Shown here in pieces: positions 1 through 11,177 of a DNA stretch of 64,000 nt. Source of the stretch: Lepas anatifera (lineage: Eukaryota; Arthropoda; Thecostraca; Lepadidae); assembly GCA_034440635.1 (NCBI GenBank), contig JAOTON010002130.1, positions 1,441,501-1,505,500 on the forward strand. The letters run 5' to 3'. The notes below the pieces were generated by a model. That model saw only the letters and a list, made by a program, of their open reading frames with translations. It ran no database searches and was not told the origin of the DNA. Position numbers and translations under genes: made by a program. Numbering within the stretch: position 1 is the first letter of the stretch; each line of letters starts with the position of its first letter.

Positions 1-591
1 GGTTATCACTAAATTACGCAGAAACACGATAGCATGACATCTCAAAAGCCGATACAATATTTTCAGTGCTTGGTTTTACTCACTATCTAAACCAAACAGT
101 ATGACTAAGTCCACCTTTTACACTACAAAAGCCTTGATTTTAAGCCCCATATTTGTAAAAACAAACAAATATATCGGGCTCCACTTTAGAGCGTAACTTC
201 GCATACTTATCTCGGGGGCTGGGTGGCACAATCGGTCAGCGTCTGCCTTCAGCCCGATCTCTTTTTCCGTTGGGTTTTACAAAGCACTAACTTGAAGCTT
301 ATATCGTGACGGACGGTAAGCGGAACGAACCAGATTTGGGCTGTGACGGGGCGCCAAAGCCTGCCTCGGGTGGGCTCCGTCCCGTCACACTTTTCTCACG
401 CTCGGCTCGGCCCATGACATTCTGTTTGTTCTGCGGCGGTTGCGGGTTCAAGCCCACCAAGAGGTTGGATTTAGCCCCTTGCCTTAGCTCAAGCCTAGCT
501 TGTGCCTTTCCCTCTAACGTCATTATGACCTCAGCAGTTGGTTCGTCACTATTTCCACCAAACTGGTTGAATACTACTTCTAATATTTCAG
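1..591. other. Upstream flank or intron before first visible exon
   Basis: No coding exon is supported here. Positions 213-256 resemble the 5' part of a tRNA-derived SINE on the plus strand (A-box-like TGGCACAATCGGT), without a clear B box. The stretch ends in a usable 3' splice site (tattTCAG at 584-591). The open frames on both strands have no family signature and I treat them as chance. Confidence 0.4.
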
Positions 592-754
592 GAGTCGCTG
601 AACCTCGGTGGGGCCTGGGTGGAGCTTGGTGACAAGTACCTGGCAGCGACGAAAAAATTCGGCGGTGATCAATATACCAACCAGCAAGTCCGCACCCCTG
701 AAGGGCGCACAACCTTCAAGAGCTTCACCGTGCCCTTCAAGCAGCTGGGAGGCA
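592..754 (+). CDS. Exon 1 (in window) of large secreted-protein gene
   Basis: Frame 0 starts at GAG 592 after the acceptor atatttcag; the donor is GGCA|gtgaga. The exon is 163 nt and ends in phase 1. It encodes 54 residues including GGAWVELGDKYLAATKKFGG and QLGG. The next recognised exon (4615) begins with two bases and restores the codon, giving Ser. There is no homology I can name. It is supported by splice signals, phase match and GC-rich codon use. Because it starts in phase 0 with no Met, earlier exons must lie outside the window. Confidence 0.6.
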
Positions 755-945
755 GTGAGATACTTAAGCACTGCGGATAATTTGATTCTATTGTTGCAGG
801 CTTTAAGCGTATATTCATACGTAATTATACACACATCGAAAACTTACCAGGAACATTGAAACCCTAGAAAGAAAACTACAAAAAGCTAAAGCTGCGGTGA
901 CGTTCAACCAGCGCTGTATTAATAATAACTTGCTTCCGTCTTATA

Positions 946-1050
<105 letters not shown>

Positions 1051-2130
1051 ACATGTTGAAAGAAATTAAACGAAACTAGAGTTGGCGAGTTGCAGGTGAA
1101 GCCTTGTGGTGGTGGCGAGTGGTGGTTTTGGAAGGGGGAAAAGGTCATGAACCACTTTTAGCGCCGCTCTTTTCGGCGGGAGGGCGATGTATTAAACTGT
1201 GCTTTCCCTTTCCCTCCCTCCCAGGGTTGTTCTGCTACACAATGACACTACTCCATGCCGCTGCTCCCATCATAATTTTCGCCCTTGGCGGCCTTTTCGC
1301 TGGCTAACCGGTATACCACAGAGGCATCCGTGTTATACGAGCCGCTTCCTTGTGTGTTTGTTCATGGGTATATGGATTATGTATGTACATTGGGTGTGTG
1401 GCTGCCATATTTGTGTACTACTCTGCTACCGTTGTTGTCCATCGTTCATCTACCAGTTCAATTTTCAACGCACTTCATCTGTGAGTCTTGAAGATTGAGC
1501 TCAAATTTGGCGTTAACCGATACTGTTATATCTCAGTCTCTGCAGCCCAGAGCCACTTTGTTTCTGTCCTTTGCGTCTTTACCGTATTTTAAACATATAT
1601 ATTGGACTCTGGACACACTCAACTTTCTATTCTTTATATTGCCTAGTATATCGGCATTATGTGATCAAGATTCAGAGTTTCTGACGAAGAGCTACTTTTC
1701 CTAAGCCGTTAAAGTTTTGGTGGAGCTAATTATTTCCCTGGAGATCTGGACCGTTCCAGAGAGCTGAAACACTTTCCCGATTTACTAAAGAGCGTGTTAT
1801 GTGCTCCAGGTTAGGTTAGGTTACAGATTATCAGCTGACATAGACAAACCTGTGGTCCTAACCAAAGGGAATTATTGCCATTTGTGATAGAAGCGGTTTC
1901 TTGCCAGCGAGCGAAAATTTTGTCAGAAAATGTAGGCATGGTTTGCCTCCCAACCTCTGATATAATATTCCTCTGAGAGCAAAAGCAATATGTGTATAAT
2001 AGCTACTGGATACCCAGGGAAGGCTGACAAAAACATAGCTATCTGTCTCTTGTAATCGTGGTGCATGTTTTACTCAAAACTGCGTCAGAGCGGCGCAGCA
2101 GAAAACCAGCACGAGAACTTTTTAGCTTAT

Positions 2131-3332
2131 GAGCCTTCGCCGGGGTGGGGTTCTTTTAGTCCCCCCTTCGGGTTTTTCCGAAGGGACCAAAAAACGGCGG
2201 CGCGCGGCGCCGCCAAACTTGGTCTAGCTGTTCCTTAATCGTTTTTACATCTTACCTGAAAATTTTGGCTCAAGGTCATATCAGGTCAGGTCACCAGGCC
2301 AGGTGAAGTGACCTCACCTCAAAAAATACTTAGGACCGCATAACTAAAAGAAGGGTTAATCGATCAAGTTGAAACTCATACCACATATTTAGCTCACCAG
2401 GAGCTACAAAATTTGTTCCGGGATTTTTGATGTTGGTGACCTAAGGTCATGTGCAGAGCATGACCTCCCCATTGTCAATACATGGGGAAAATCACGAAAT
2501 GAGCTTTTCTCAGTAAGTATGGATGGAATCAACTTCAAACATCGGTTGCGACTTGCTCTTAGCCCAGTTCTGAAGCTGATGCCAAAATATTTGACTTGTG
2601 ACTTTTAAAAGGTCACCTTAGGTCAAATAAGCATTTTTTGGTGTTTTTCTCTATAAATTTTAAATAAACTAAGATAGAGCTTTTATTTTGCCACCAAAGT
2701 GTTTGTATAGTCACTGCAAGTCAAATGATATACATCATGACTATACCAGGTCAAGTTGGGTCAGACCGTTGACCTGGGTCAGGTCAAATTCTAAAATTTG
2801 ACCTGGCATAGCAATATCATATATCATTCGCTTTGTATTGACGAGAGGATTGCAATGGTGTATAAACTATGGCTGCATCTTGTTTGGGTTGGAAGCTATT
2901 AGCGAAAAAGTAAACGCCCTTATGCATGGGTGGCTATGGACATTCCCAAGAATATGCCCAATATTTAGTGACCTGTAGCTCCCTAGGCTTTGACCTGACA
3001 CGAAAATGAATGCCACTGCAATGAAAGCGCATCTCAAGAGCTTTCGAATGGTGTTTAAGAAATGTTTCTAGCTATCATAGTTTCTGAGATATATGAGGTT
3101 TTCTTAGTACACCTCATACTAGCGATTTTGACCTGTTTTGACCTCTGGTGGCCTTGATATTGACCTGACAAGAAAAATGACCGAAGTATTTTCGATATCA
3201 TTTTTGAAGAGCTTTCGATTGCCCTTTTGCGCTTTTTTTCTAGCTCTCTTAGTTTTCGAGATCATGGGGGTCTTTTTTAGCCCCCCCCACCAGGGCGAAG
3301 GTGGCTCGTACCCGCCACCGGGGCTAGGGTTA
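2131..3332. mobile_element. Foldback-like element rich in AGGTCA/TGACCT
   Basis: The ends are inverted: left GAGCCTTCGCCGGGGTGGGG, right the reverse complement type (CAGGGCGAAGGTGGCTC), finishing in GGGTTAA. Inside are many AGGTCA/TGACCT hexamers, often in tandem (tcaggtcaggtcacc). The sub-terminal GC hairpin (gcggcgcgcggcgccgcc) is shared with the elements at 33583-34567 and 7664-7760. The left end seems truncated and no transposase frame is present, so I infer a non-autonomous DNA element. Confidence 0.65.
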
Positions 3333-4614
3333 AGAAGCCGATCAAAAGAAGAGTTTACTCTCCAAACATTCTGAATCTGGATCACACGATGCTCATAATC
3401 TGAGCTATATAATTTGGCCATTAGGAAATTACCGGGCCAAGGAAGATTTGGTTGAGTTTAGGGAGACTGAAATCACCACATCATCAAGAGACCGAAATAT
3501 GTCCTTACAGTACGACAAAAGGTACAAATAAGGAGATATCTGGCTCCAGGGACTGCAAGGCAGCAATATCAATAACACTAAGTTTGACCCAAACTTAAAG
3601 GTCCCGGGGCCGGTCGGAAAATCTGAGGATTTGAAACGGCGTTCAGATGTCCTCACGTAACGATTGCCTTTTGCGCGAAGTGGGACGCCCTAAGGTATGT
3701 ACAGTAGCATATTCGTATTGCTAAAGGAGAAATTACGGGTGTGTAACGAACAAAACTGGTAGGTGGCATAAATATATGGTTTATTGTTGGTTCCCAGGGA
3801 CGCTTTTATTTGTCCGTGGAAGAAAACACACAGCTGTATAATCCTAAGCCGTTCACAGTCTTTCGGTATAAAAATAGCTGTGAGCTTTCTTACAAGCAAG
3901 ACTGACCTGACACCAGTATTCCTAATAAAGGGAGCCTATGCAACAGGGACAATTATGCCGTACACAGTTTTCTGGAACAAATCACTTCCCGGCAGCACTG
4001 GGGATGGTGCGATTTTCAGGGACGACATTATAAGCGCCATAGATGTATCAAACAGGTGGTTTTGGGGAATAAGGGAATATGAGAACATGGCACGAGTATA
4101 AAAAGGAAATATAACAGATATCATGAGATTGTATTCACGTGGCAGTTTCCAGAAGGTGATTAATAAGCAAGCAGTCATTTGCAGGCAGGAAATGAAACCG
4201 GCAGGCAGAAATTCGGCTGCCGACAGTAGCTAATGCCTGCACTTAATATATTATTAGAGCCGAGGAGAGAGCAACGAGTCAGGTGCTGGCTGGGCCCGCA
4301 ACCGGTCTCGGGTACCGCTGCTTACAAAAGGCGCCCCGCTCAAATTATGGGTGCTGGCCCCGCCGAAAGGAGGCGCCCACGGGGCCCGGCAGTCCTGTGA
4401 GGGGGAGTGGTGCTGGTATGGGACGTCTCTGCATTCCAATACATGTAACACAAGGCGGCGCCCCCGTTCGCCGGCGGGGACTCACACCCAAACTGTCTGA
4501 GGCCTGAGTGTGGACTGGCGCAGAATGAATATAAATATTCAATTTCTAGCAAAAATAAGAGCAAAAAATGTAAAGAGAGGGTTGAATGTCTAACCCCATG
4601 TTTTGTCTTGCCAG

Positions 4615-4844
4615 GCAGCGCCGCCAGCTCGGATGCCGGGCGTGAACTAGTGGTCAAATTGCCGGTCTACGCCAATGGAAACGCCAAGGTGGGAGGCAAA
4701 GCCACGCTCGTGGTGTTCGTCAAGACTGTGGACCTGATGACAGGCTCTGATATCGACTCGGGCACGTCTCTCAAGTTTGAGATCACCATTGTTTCTGGGT
4801 CGCCGCCGACAGAGGCCGGGTCCATGCCCGACCTGGAAAAATTC
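4615..4844 (+). CDS. Exon 2 of large secreted-protein gene
   Basis: Acceptor gtcttgccag|GC and donor AAATTC|gtaagt, both strong. The 230-nt exon starts with two codon bases and ends in phase 0. It encodes a beta-strand-rich segment with the motifs ELVVKLPVYANG and GGKATLVVFVKTVDLMTG, then SLKFEITIV, a typical pattern for an extracellular immunoglobulin-like or DUF11-like sandwich. No catalytic residues are visible. The next exon (5593) starts in phase 0, as required. Confidence 0.8.
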
Positions 4845-5592
4845 GTAAGTATTTCTGGTGGAGGTAAGCTGTGAATTCAGTTTAGTAATGCAGTAGGACT
4901 TCTCACCGCCTCAACCATGTTATGCCACCCCTGTAAAAGTCAGATGAGTTAGGCGGGGAAGGGGGGCAGATCGGCCCCCTTGAAATCTAAAGAAACAAAG
5001 CGTATTAGGGAAACGCCCATAAGGGGTGGGGCATTCCACGACAAAACGACACAAAGTGAAAATAACGCCCTACATCTCAGATTTGGATGAACCTTTTCTA
5101 GGGGGTTCTCTGGGGCGCTGTCTCATCATTATCTTCAGGTAAATGTCACGACGTCTAAGGTATAGGGGGAGCAAACGTGCCATGGGCACCGCGAGGGGTG
5201 AGCTAACGGCATGTACTCATGATATAGTTTGGTAGTTTTTTATGTATAGAAGCAAATACCCACGGTTTTTTATTCTTGATCTCAATACTTTGAGACGTGC
5301 TCTTTAACGCGCTTTTGTCAGTTTTCAAATCGACGCTGAATACCATATGTAAAACTACATTATTTTTTAATAATTATGTTTTTAAACCAAAAATAAAATA
5401 TTTCAAAATCGTCACCGTCGTATTTATTGGCTAATTGCAAAACTTCATATTTTGTATGACCACACCACCATCAAAATCGGCAGGGGGCCGACATGCGGGC
5501 CTCCTACATTAAGAGAGTTAAGGAACATTCGCTTCTGACATGGCAGCGGTGCGCATCAGTAAATACAGCAGCTGGGTCTCCTTGGTCGGCAG

Positions 5593-5722
5593 TCGGAGCC
5601 GCTGGAAAGTGCCAGTCTGGACGTGGTGACTTCCAGCACCGTCTCCTACCTCGTCAAAGCAACCTTTCCATCTGATGCCAGCATCGCCACCCAAGCCATT
5701 ACGCTGGATACCAGCAGCACAG
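5593..5722 (+). CDS. Exon 3 of large secreted-protein gene
   Basis: The best acceptor is cttggtcggcag|TCG. An in-frame alternative acceptor (aatacag, exon starting at 5569) would add 8 residues. The donor is CACAG|gtgagc. The exon ends in phase 1. The peptide has ESASLDVVTSSTVSYLVKA and then ASIATQAITLD, alternating hydrophobic residues as in a beta sandwich. No family name can be assigned from this exon alone. Confidence 0.75.
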
Positions 5723-7414
5723 GTGAGCATCGTGCTCAACTCCACACCAGAATTCCTTCCTTCCAGATAGCTTAAAAGTTACCTTAAAACTGTAGGCCAG
5801 TACAAGGTAAGAAAAGGGCTCCCAAAAGAAACGACAGCGAGCGTCCGAGACTACACCTTTGGCGCTACCCAAATTCGAACGGCTGGTAACTGCAGCGTTC
5901 GCGCCATTTAACTACACGCCGCTTAATTAAGAGCAACTGTGGGACTGCATAAGCTCGTTTCTTTTTAAATTTTTACTTAATCGAGAGGAGATGGGCGCAA
6001 TATAAAAAAATCACAGTAACATGGGATTCTCCTCACCTCCCTCCCCGTTAAGGATTGTTCCAGAAATTGTCTTATTGTATCAATATCAAAACACCCAGGG
6101 TGTCCCCTGAAATTAATAATTACCATGCAGTGTGGAATGACTACTCTTGGCTGTAGCCTTACCAAGAATGCTGTTGGGCACTGGACCACGGCGAGCTATT
6201 GGTTGTCCTTTTGAGTGGCTGCCGAAAGTCACATTTGCTACCAAAGATATATAATGCGGAGTGGTACTAGTAGGTACAAATGCGACGGAAACTGCTAGAC
6301 GGTGAACCGTCACAAATCAATGCGGCCTGCGCAAACACGATTATTTTTTAGCATTTAACGATAATAATATGTTTCAGGATCCTTGATTTGGATGGGAAAA
6401 AGCCATCAATGCGGCATGCACAGACATGATTCTTTTTGTTACATTTAACGATAATACAATATTTTAGGGTCGTTGATTTGACCGGAAAAAGTACGGAACT
6501 TTTCAGTAACCAAGAAGTCCTGAGAAATCGAACGTTTCCTCTAATAAAAATTATTGATCGCCCATAATTCTCGCCACAAAAATATTACTCTTTATTATAT
6601 GCTTACACTTATTGCTTCATTTCTCTTTTGTGTTCAATACGCAAGCCAAATTAGTAATAACAACCTCCGTAGAATATGACCATATACGAGTACATTCAAA
6701 AGGAGCAGCAAAAGCGAAAAACCTCCAACCATGATGGACAATTATGTATCTATTATAGCTGTATCCGCCTTAGGAACAAGCGCCCTTGTATAACTGTAAC
6801 ACAAAAATGTTTTTGCGTCTCAAAAATAATAACCGTGATAACAGACACAATATAAAAAGCTTTGACTGCAGTGGAATGCAGTGCATCATAATATGTCACA
6901 TTCAGCCCCCGTTTTTCCTCTAAAGTTCAAACGCAAGGGTAAGGATACATGACTTTAGTTTCGGCCATTTTGTATGCAAAAAGTCTGCACCATTACTATG
7001 AAGTCTTCTAACACGTGAAGTTTGTCGATGAAGATTACAGCAGACAGTAAGTACTTAGTAAGAATAGTAAGTGAAGTATAGTACCTATTAAAGTACCTAG
7101 TAAGGATGGCTCACTGACTGACATGATAGTTCCAATGAACTATCATGGAACTATATACGGAGGGGCATACGTATATGCCTGTTCAAGTGGCACAAATACC
7201 CGTAACCAAACATGGTGCCAATTTCTATCCTAAAGTCATACAAACATAGACAAGTGGACTGCAAGAAGCTGCCTACCCCGTATCATTACGTCATTCCACT
7301 CGGCCAGACATGATGCGTACTAGGTGGGCCGTTTTATGACGCGGGACGGCGTCAGATCTCTGGTGCTGTCTGAGCCGTGACCTGGCCTGACCTCGTGTGC
7401 CCCATCGTGGCCAG
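5723..7414 (+). other. Intron 3
   Basis: Mostly AT-rich unique-looking sequence. Positions 5855-5935 resemble the reverse complement of a tRNA-like head (B-box-like aaattcgaacggc). No other feature is supported. Two related stretches near 6310-6370 and 6400-6480 (caatgcggc, then a-c-a-c/t-gatt and gataat) suggest a degenerate duplication. Confidence 0.4.
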
Positions 7415-7545
7415 ATCTGCAATCCTGCGCTGTCGACGTCTACTCGCAGGGGGTAAACGTGGTGAACCTGGAGCTGGGAGGCGTCGACGTCTCGCAGTCC
7501 AACACCGCCGTCCTCACACTCAACAACATCATCACCACAGAAGTG
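7415..7545 (+). CDS. Exon 4 of large secreted-protein gene
   Basis: Acceptor catcgtggccag|AT and donor GAAGTG|gtgagt. The 131-nt exon begins with two bases (completing Asp with exon 3) and ends in phase 0. The peptide includes CAVDVYSQGVNVVNLELGG and AVLTLNNII, again beta-rich. The ORF continues past the donor, but phase and the consensus donor support ending here. It precedes a 1.6 kb intron containing the A-rich tract. Confidence 0.78.
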
Positions 7546-7663
7546 GTGAGTGCCACACTCCTGCAGTGATACCAATCAATTACAGCTGGTGCAGCTGCAC
7601 CGCCGCCCGTGGGAGGAGCGGGCGCGGCGACTCTTCCAGCCCACATGTTTAGGAAATGATCCG

Positions 7664-7760
7664 TTTCAGGCGCCACTCTTCCTTCGCCCGGGGGGGTCTT
7701 TTTGCCCCCCCCGGTTTTTTAAGTGACAAAAAACGGCGGCGCGCCGCCCAACAAAACCTA
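7664..7760. mobile_element. Truncated end of the foldback family
   Basis: The sequence matches the GC-rich left end of the elements at 2131 and 33583 (gccact.ttccttcgccc, gggtcttttt, aaaaacggcggcgcgccgcc). It runs into the A-rich tract and no right end is seen. I infer a fragment, possibly broken by the low-complexity region. Confidence 0.55.
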
Positions 7761-7786
7761 ACCCCCTCCTCCCTTCTACATTTCCC

Positions 7787-8668
<882 letters not shown>

Positions 8669-9172
8669 TGAACCAAAGAAAAAAGTTAACTTGATTTAAA
8701 GCCTAAACTTGGAAGGCTCGAGTTATTTTATGTACATATGACAGGAACAGAAATCAATTTGGTATGAACGCAAATAATAAAGTGCATGTGCATTGAACAA
8801 CAATTCAGGCTATACCATACCTCCAAACTAAGCAGTGCTAGTGCATTCCTAGGTGTTACACTCTCAGGAGAGTAAATTTGGCGCCAAGCATATGATGTGT
8901 GTGGCCCGCACTGCGGTAAAAAGGATACCAAAGCCATTCCTTGAATCTTAGGATGTTAAAATAAGAAATAGATTGCACTTCTCAGGATATATTTTGAGGA
9001 AGGCACAGACAAGCCAAGTTACGGAAACGTGGCCTGACCACGCCCTTATTAATTCAGACCCGGTACCTTTAGTATATTGGCATTATCTTAAGCCCCACTT
9101 TCCATCATATCGTCGCAGTAAGTGATTGTGTTCCGTCCAAAAATGGTGCCCGTTTCCATGCGTGCTCCCCAG

Positions 9173-9292
9173 ACAACGGAGTCCGCCGGATACGACGTGG
9201 TTTTCCGGGTGGCGGTGCGGGCCGACGGCAGCGGTGGTGAGCCCTCCGTCAGCCCGGGCTCCCTCTCCCTGGACGCAGTGAACTCTACTGGA
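9173..9292 (+). CDS. Exon 5 of large secreted-protein gene
   Basis: Acceptor gcgtgctccccag|ACA and donor ACTGGA|gtaagt. The exon is exactly 40 codons, phase 0 to phase 0. I preferred this start over the AG at 9117-9118 because that choice would put TAA in frame. The peptide has GYDVVFRVAVRAD and SPGSLSLDAVNSTG, including an N-S-T glycosylation site. Beta-rich; no named family. Confidence 0.75.
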
Positions 9293-9349
9293 GTAAGTCA
9301 CCCTTACCAGTGGGCAAGAGAGCACGTGGATACAGAGTTTCCAGTGCTA

Positions 9350-9545
9350 CGGTCTGGGGTACTGTACTGCAGTGGCCAGACAGTTCGCTTTCCACGCAGC
9401 TGACCCAGGTTCAAGGCCCGGCGGATTCAATGGACAAGGAGTAATTTGATTCCCCTGAAACCATTCCAACAGGGAGATAATCAGTGCTGCCATAAGACTT
9501 CGGCATTGGTTCTTCGATAAGCCCCAATAGTCATGATTATGATAG
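9350..9545 (+). mobile_element. tRNA-derived SINE-like sequence
   Basis: Contains a B-box-like GGTTCAAGGCC (9409-9419) preceded by an A-box-like region, then a body (gacttcggcattgg) and an ATT/ATG-type end (catgattatgatagg). It lies in the short intron between exons 5 and 6. No clear target duplication was found. Confidence 0.4.
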
Positions 9546-9629
9546 GACCTCTTGGACCAGAGGGAAGAGGGGGATTTGAAATTGAGGCTCGTTATTCGCT
9601 AACCTGCGACCTGCGGCCGATTTCCACAG

Positions 9630-9732
9630 AGTCCTGTCGGCACTGAGCCCACGGTGGCGGTCTCGGCTTCAGGACCGACCACAGTCAACATCGGCCAGAT
9701 GTTCGGACTGGACATCACTATCGACTATCCCG
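9630..9732 (+). CDS. Exon 6 of large secreted-protein gene
   Basis: Acceptor gatttccacag|AGT and donor TATCCCG|gtgaga; 103 nt, phase 0 to phase 1. The peptide TVAVSASGPTTVNIGQMFGL continues to DITIDYP. This is the characteristic start of one repeat module (strand, G-[Q/D], strand, strand). Phase matches both neighbours. Confidence 0.8.
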
Positions 9733-9879
9733 GTGAGAACCCGGCCGAAGACGGAGCGCGCTGATCACACATTCCACAGCATTAATGAACGCCATCGGAT
9801 GAAAAGGTGTATGATCTTGATTTTGAATATGACATTAGCGTTTTGGCTCGCCTCAACACCTTGCTGATTTCGGCCTCAG

Positions 9880-10051
9880 TGGACGACCTGTACGAACCAT
9901 CTAGCGGAGCCTACGAGGTGGAGTTCGCCAGCGACCTGCGGCTGGATTACGAGGTCAAGTTCTGTTCTGCGCACGTGATCTCGGTGGGCCGTGACATCCC
10001 CTGTGCCAAGGCCAGCCTCGCCTCTGGCCTGTCCACCACTTTCTCCAAAAC
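9880..10051 (+). CDS. Exon 7 of large secreted-protein gene
   Basis: Acceptor gatttcggcctcag|TG after a pyrimidine-rich stretch; donor AAAAC|gtgagt. The 172-nt exon starts with two bases (Val codon) and ends in phase 2. The peptide has YEVEFASDLRLDYEVKFC and GRDIPCAK, giving two cysteines that could form a disulphide in an extracellular domain. It is open to the left of the acceptor too, but splice phase supports this boundary. Confidence 0.8.
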
Positions 10052-10287
10052 GTGAGTCAGCACAGCCGCCGAGCTGAAAAAAACCTTTAACATTTCTGTG
10101 GGATTGTCGTGCTTGCCGTTGTTTATTGCATTTTTACAATGAATTTGTGCATGTTTTGCTCCTAGTTTCAATTTTATCTTCCCCAACGAGCAGAAAAAAA
10201 ACCTTGTATCGTTTACGCAGGATCTCTTGCGTGCCGATATTTATTGTTCTTGACAAAAAATGTCCATTTATCCAAGATGTCTGAAAG

Positions 10288-10652
10288 AAGAGCCGCCCCA
10301 GTAGCTCAGTTGGTAGAGCGTTGGGCTCCGGCCCGCTCCTCAGACACATGCAGTGGCAGTGCATGTCCAGGCTTGGGATCGGTTCCCCTGAGACGCTCCT
10401 GCGCTCAATGGTTTGCCCGACGTAGGTCGACTGGCAACTGACTGGTGAGAGGCTGACCTGAGCGGGGCGGCCGTCCCTGCGCTTTGTGGGACGTTAACCT
10501 TGGGCTTCTAAATCAACCCTCCATTGAGGGAGTTGCTCGTTCGGGTGGTGGGGCCGGGGTCTCCGTAACAATCCCTTGATGACTTTAGTGAGACTGCGAC
10601 TACAGCAACCGTACTACGAACAACTTGAACAAAATTTATAAAAAAAAAAAAA
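10288..10652 (+). mobile_element. tRNA-derived SINE with poly-A tail
   Basis: The head GCCCCAGTAGCTCAGTTGG is a near-perfect tRNA 5' half with an A box (TAGCTCAGTTGG). A B-box-like GGGATCGGTTCCCC follows at about 10376. The body includes GTGGGACGTTAACCTTGGG and the element ends in taaaaaaaaaaaag at about 10640-10652. Short similar flanks (agaagag and aaaagag) may be a target duplication. It lies in intron 7 and is not a functional tRNA gene because the anticodon arm region is expanded. Confidence 0.75.
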
Positions 10653-11070
10653 GAGGCTCCCAGTCGTTAACCACATATAAAGTACAGGACACAACTTCAA
10701 CGTGCTATTGGAATCGACTTCCATGAACTATCCCAGCCGTGTTATGACTTCATGAGCACACTGCAAGGTGATGGTTACGAAAGGGTATCCAGTTTTGCAA
10801 GTAACAAGCGTAACATACTTCTACTGGCTTACACTGTTCAGGAATAAGTTGGTATGCATAAACCATTCCAGTGCTATTGAGGAGCCAAATTAAATTCGTG
10901 TCCAAAAATCTAAGAAAAGTCGGTTCTGAACAATCCATTGACAATGACAACATACATCGGCCAAGAAAAAACGCAGGACTATGACATCGCAAGGAGATGG
11001 AAAAGGAGCAGTGATAACAACCCGGAGTCGATACTCCATTGAAACCCATGGCTACGCCGGTCTGCCGCAG

Positions 11071-11177
11071 GAACACCTCGAGGGAGTACGACAACGCCCT
11101 GGCAACCACCTTACCGCGCACGTGCTCCTCCAACCGGGCAGGGCAGACCGCGGCCGACCGCAAACTCACCGTCCGCG
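11071..11177 (+). CDS. Exon 8 of large secreted-protein gene
   Basis: Acceptor ggtctgccgcag|G and donor GTCCGCG|gtaagc. The 107-nt exon starts with one base, completing Thr of exon 7, and ends in phase 1. It contains NTSREYDNALATTLPRTC and the Lys/Arg-rich AADRKLTVR. N-T-S is a potential glycosylation site and the cysteine may pair with those in exon 7. Confidence 0.78.

Noticed and set aside
1805..1823. GGTTAGGTTAGGTTA, resembling the arthropod telomere repeat
   Set aside because: Only about three units within an intron; too short to mean anything.
10294..10366. Functional tRNA gene
   Set aside because: The 5' half is tRNA-like, but the anticodon-to-B-box distance and the lack of a 3' acceptor pairing fit a SINE head.
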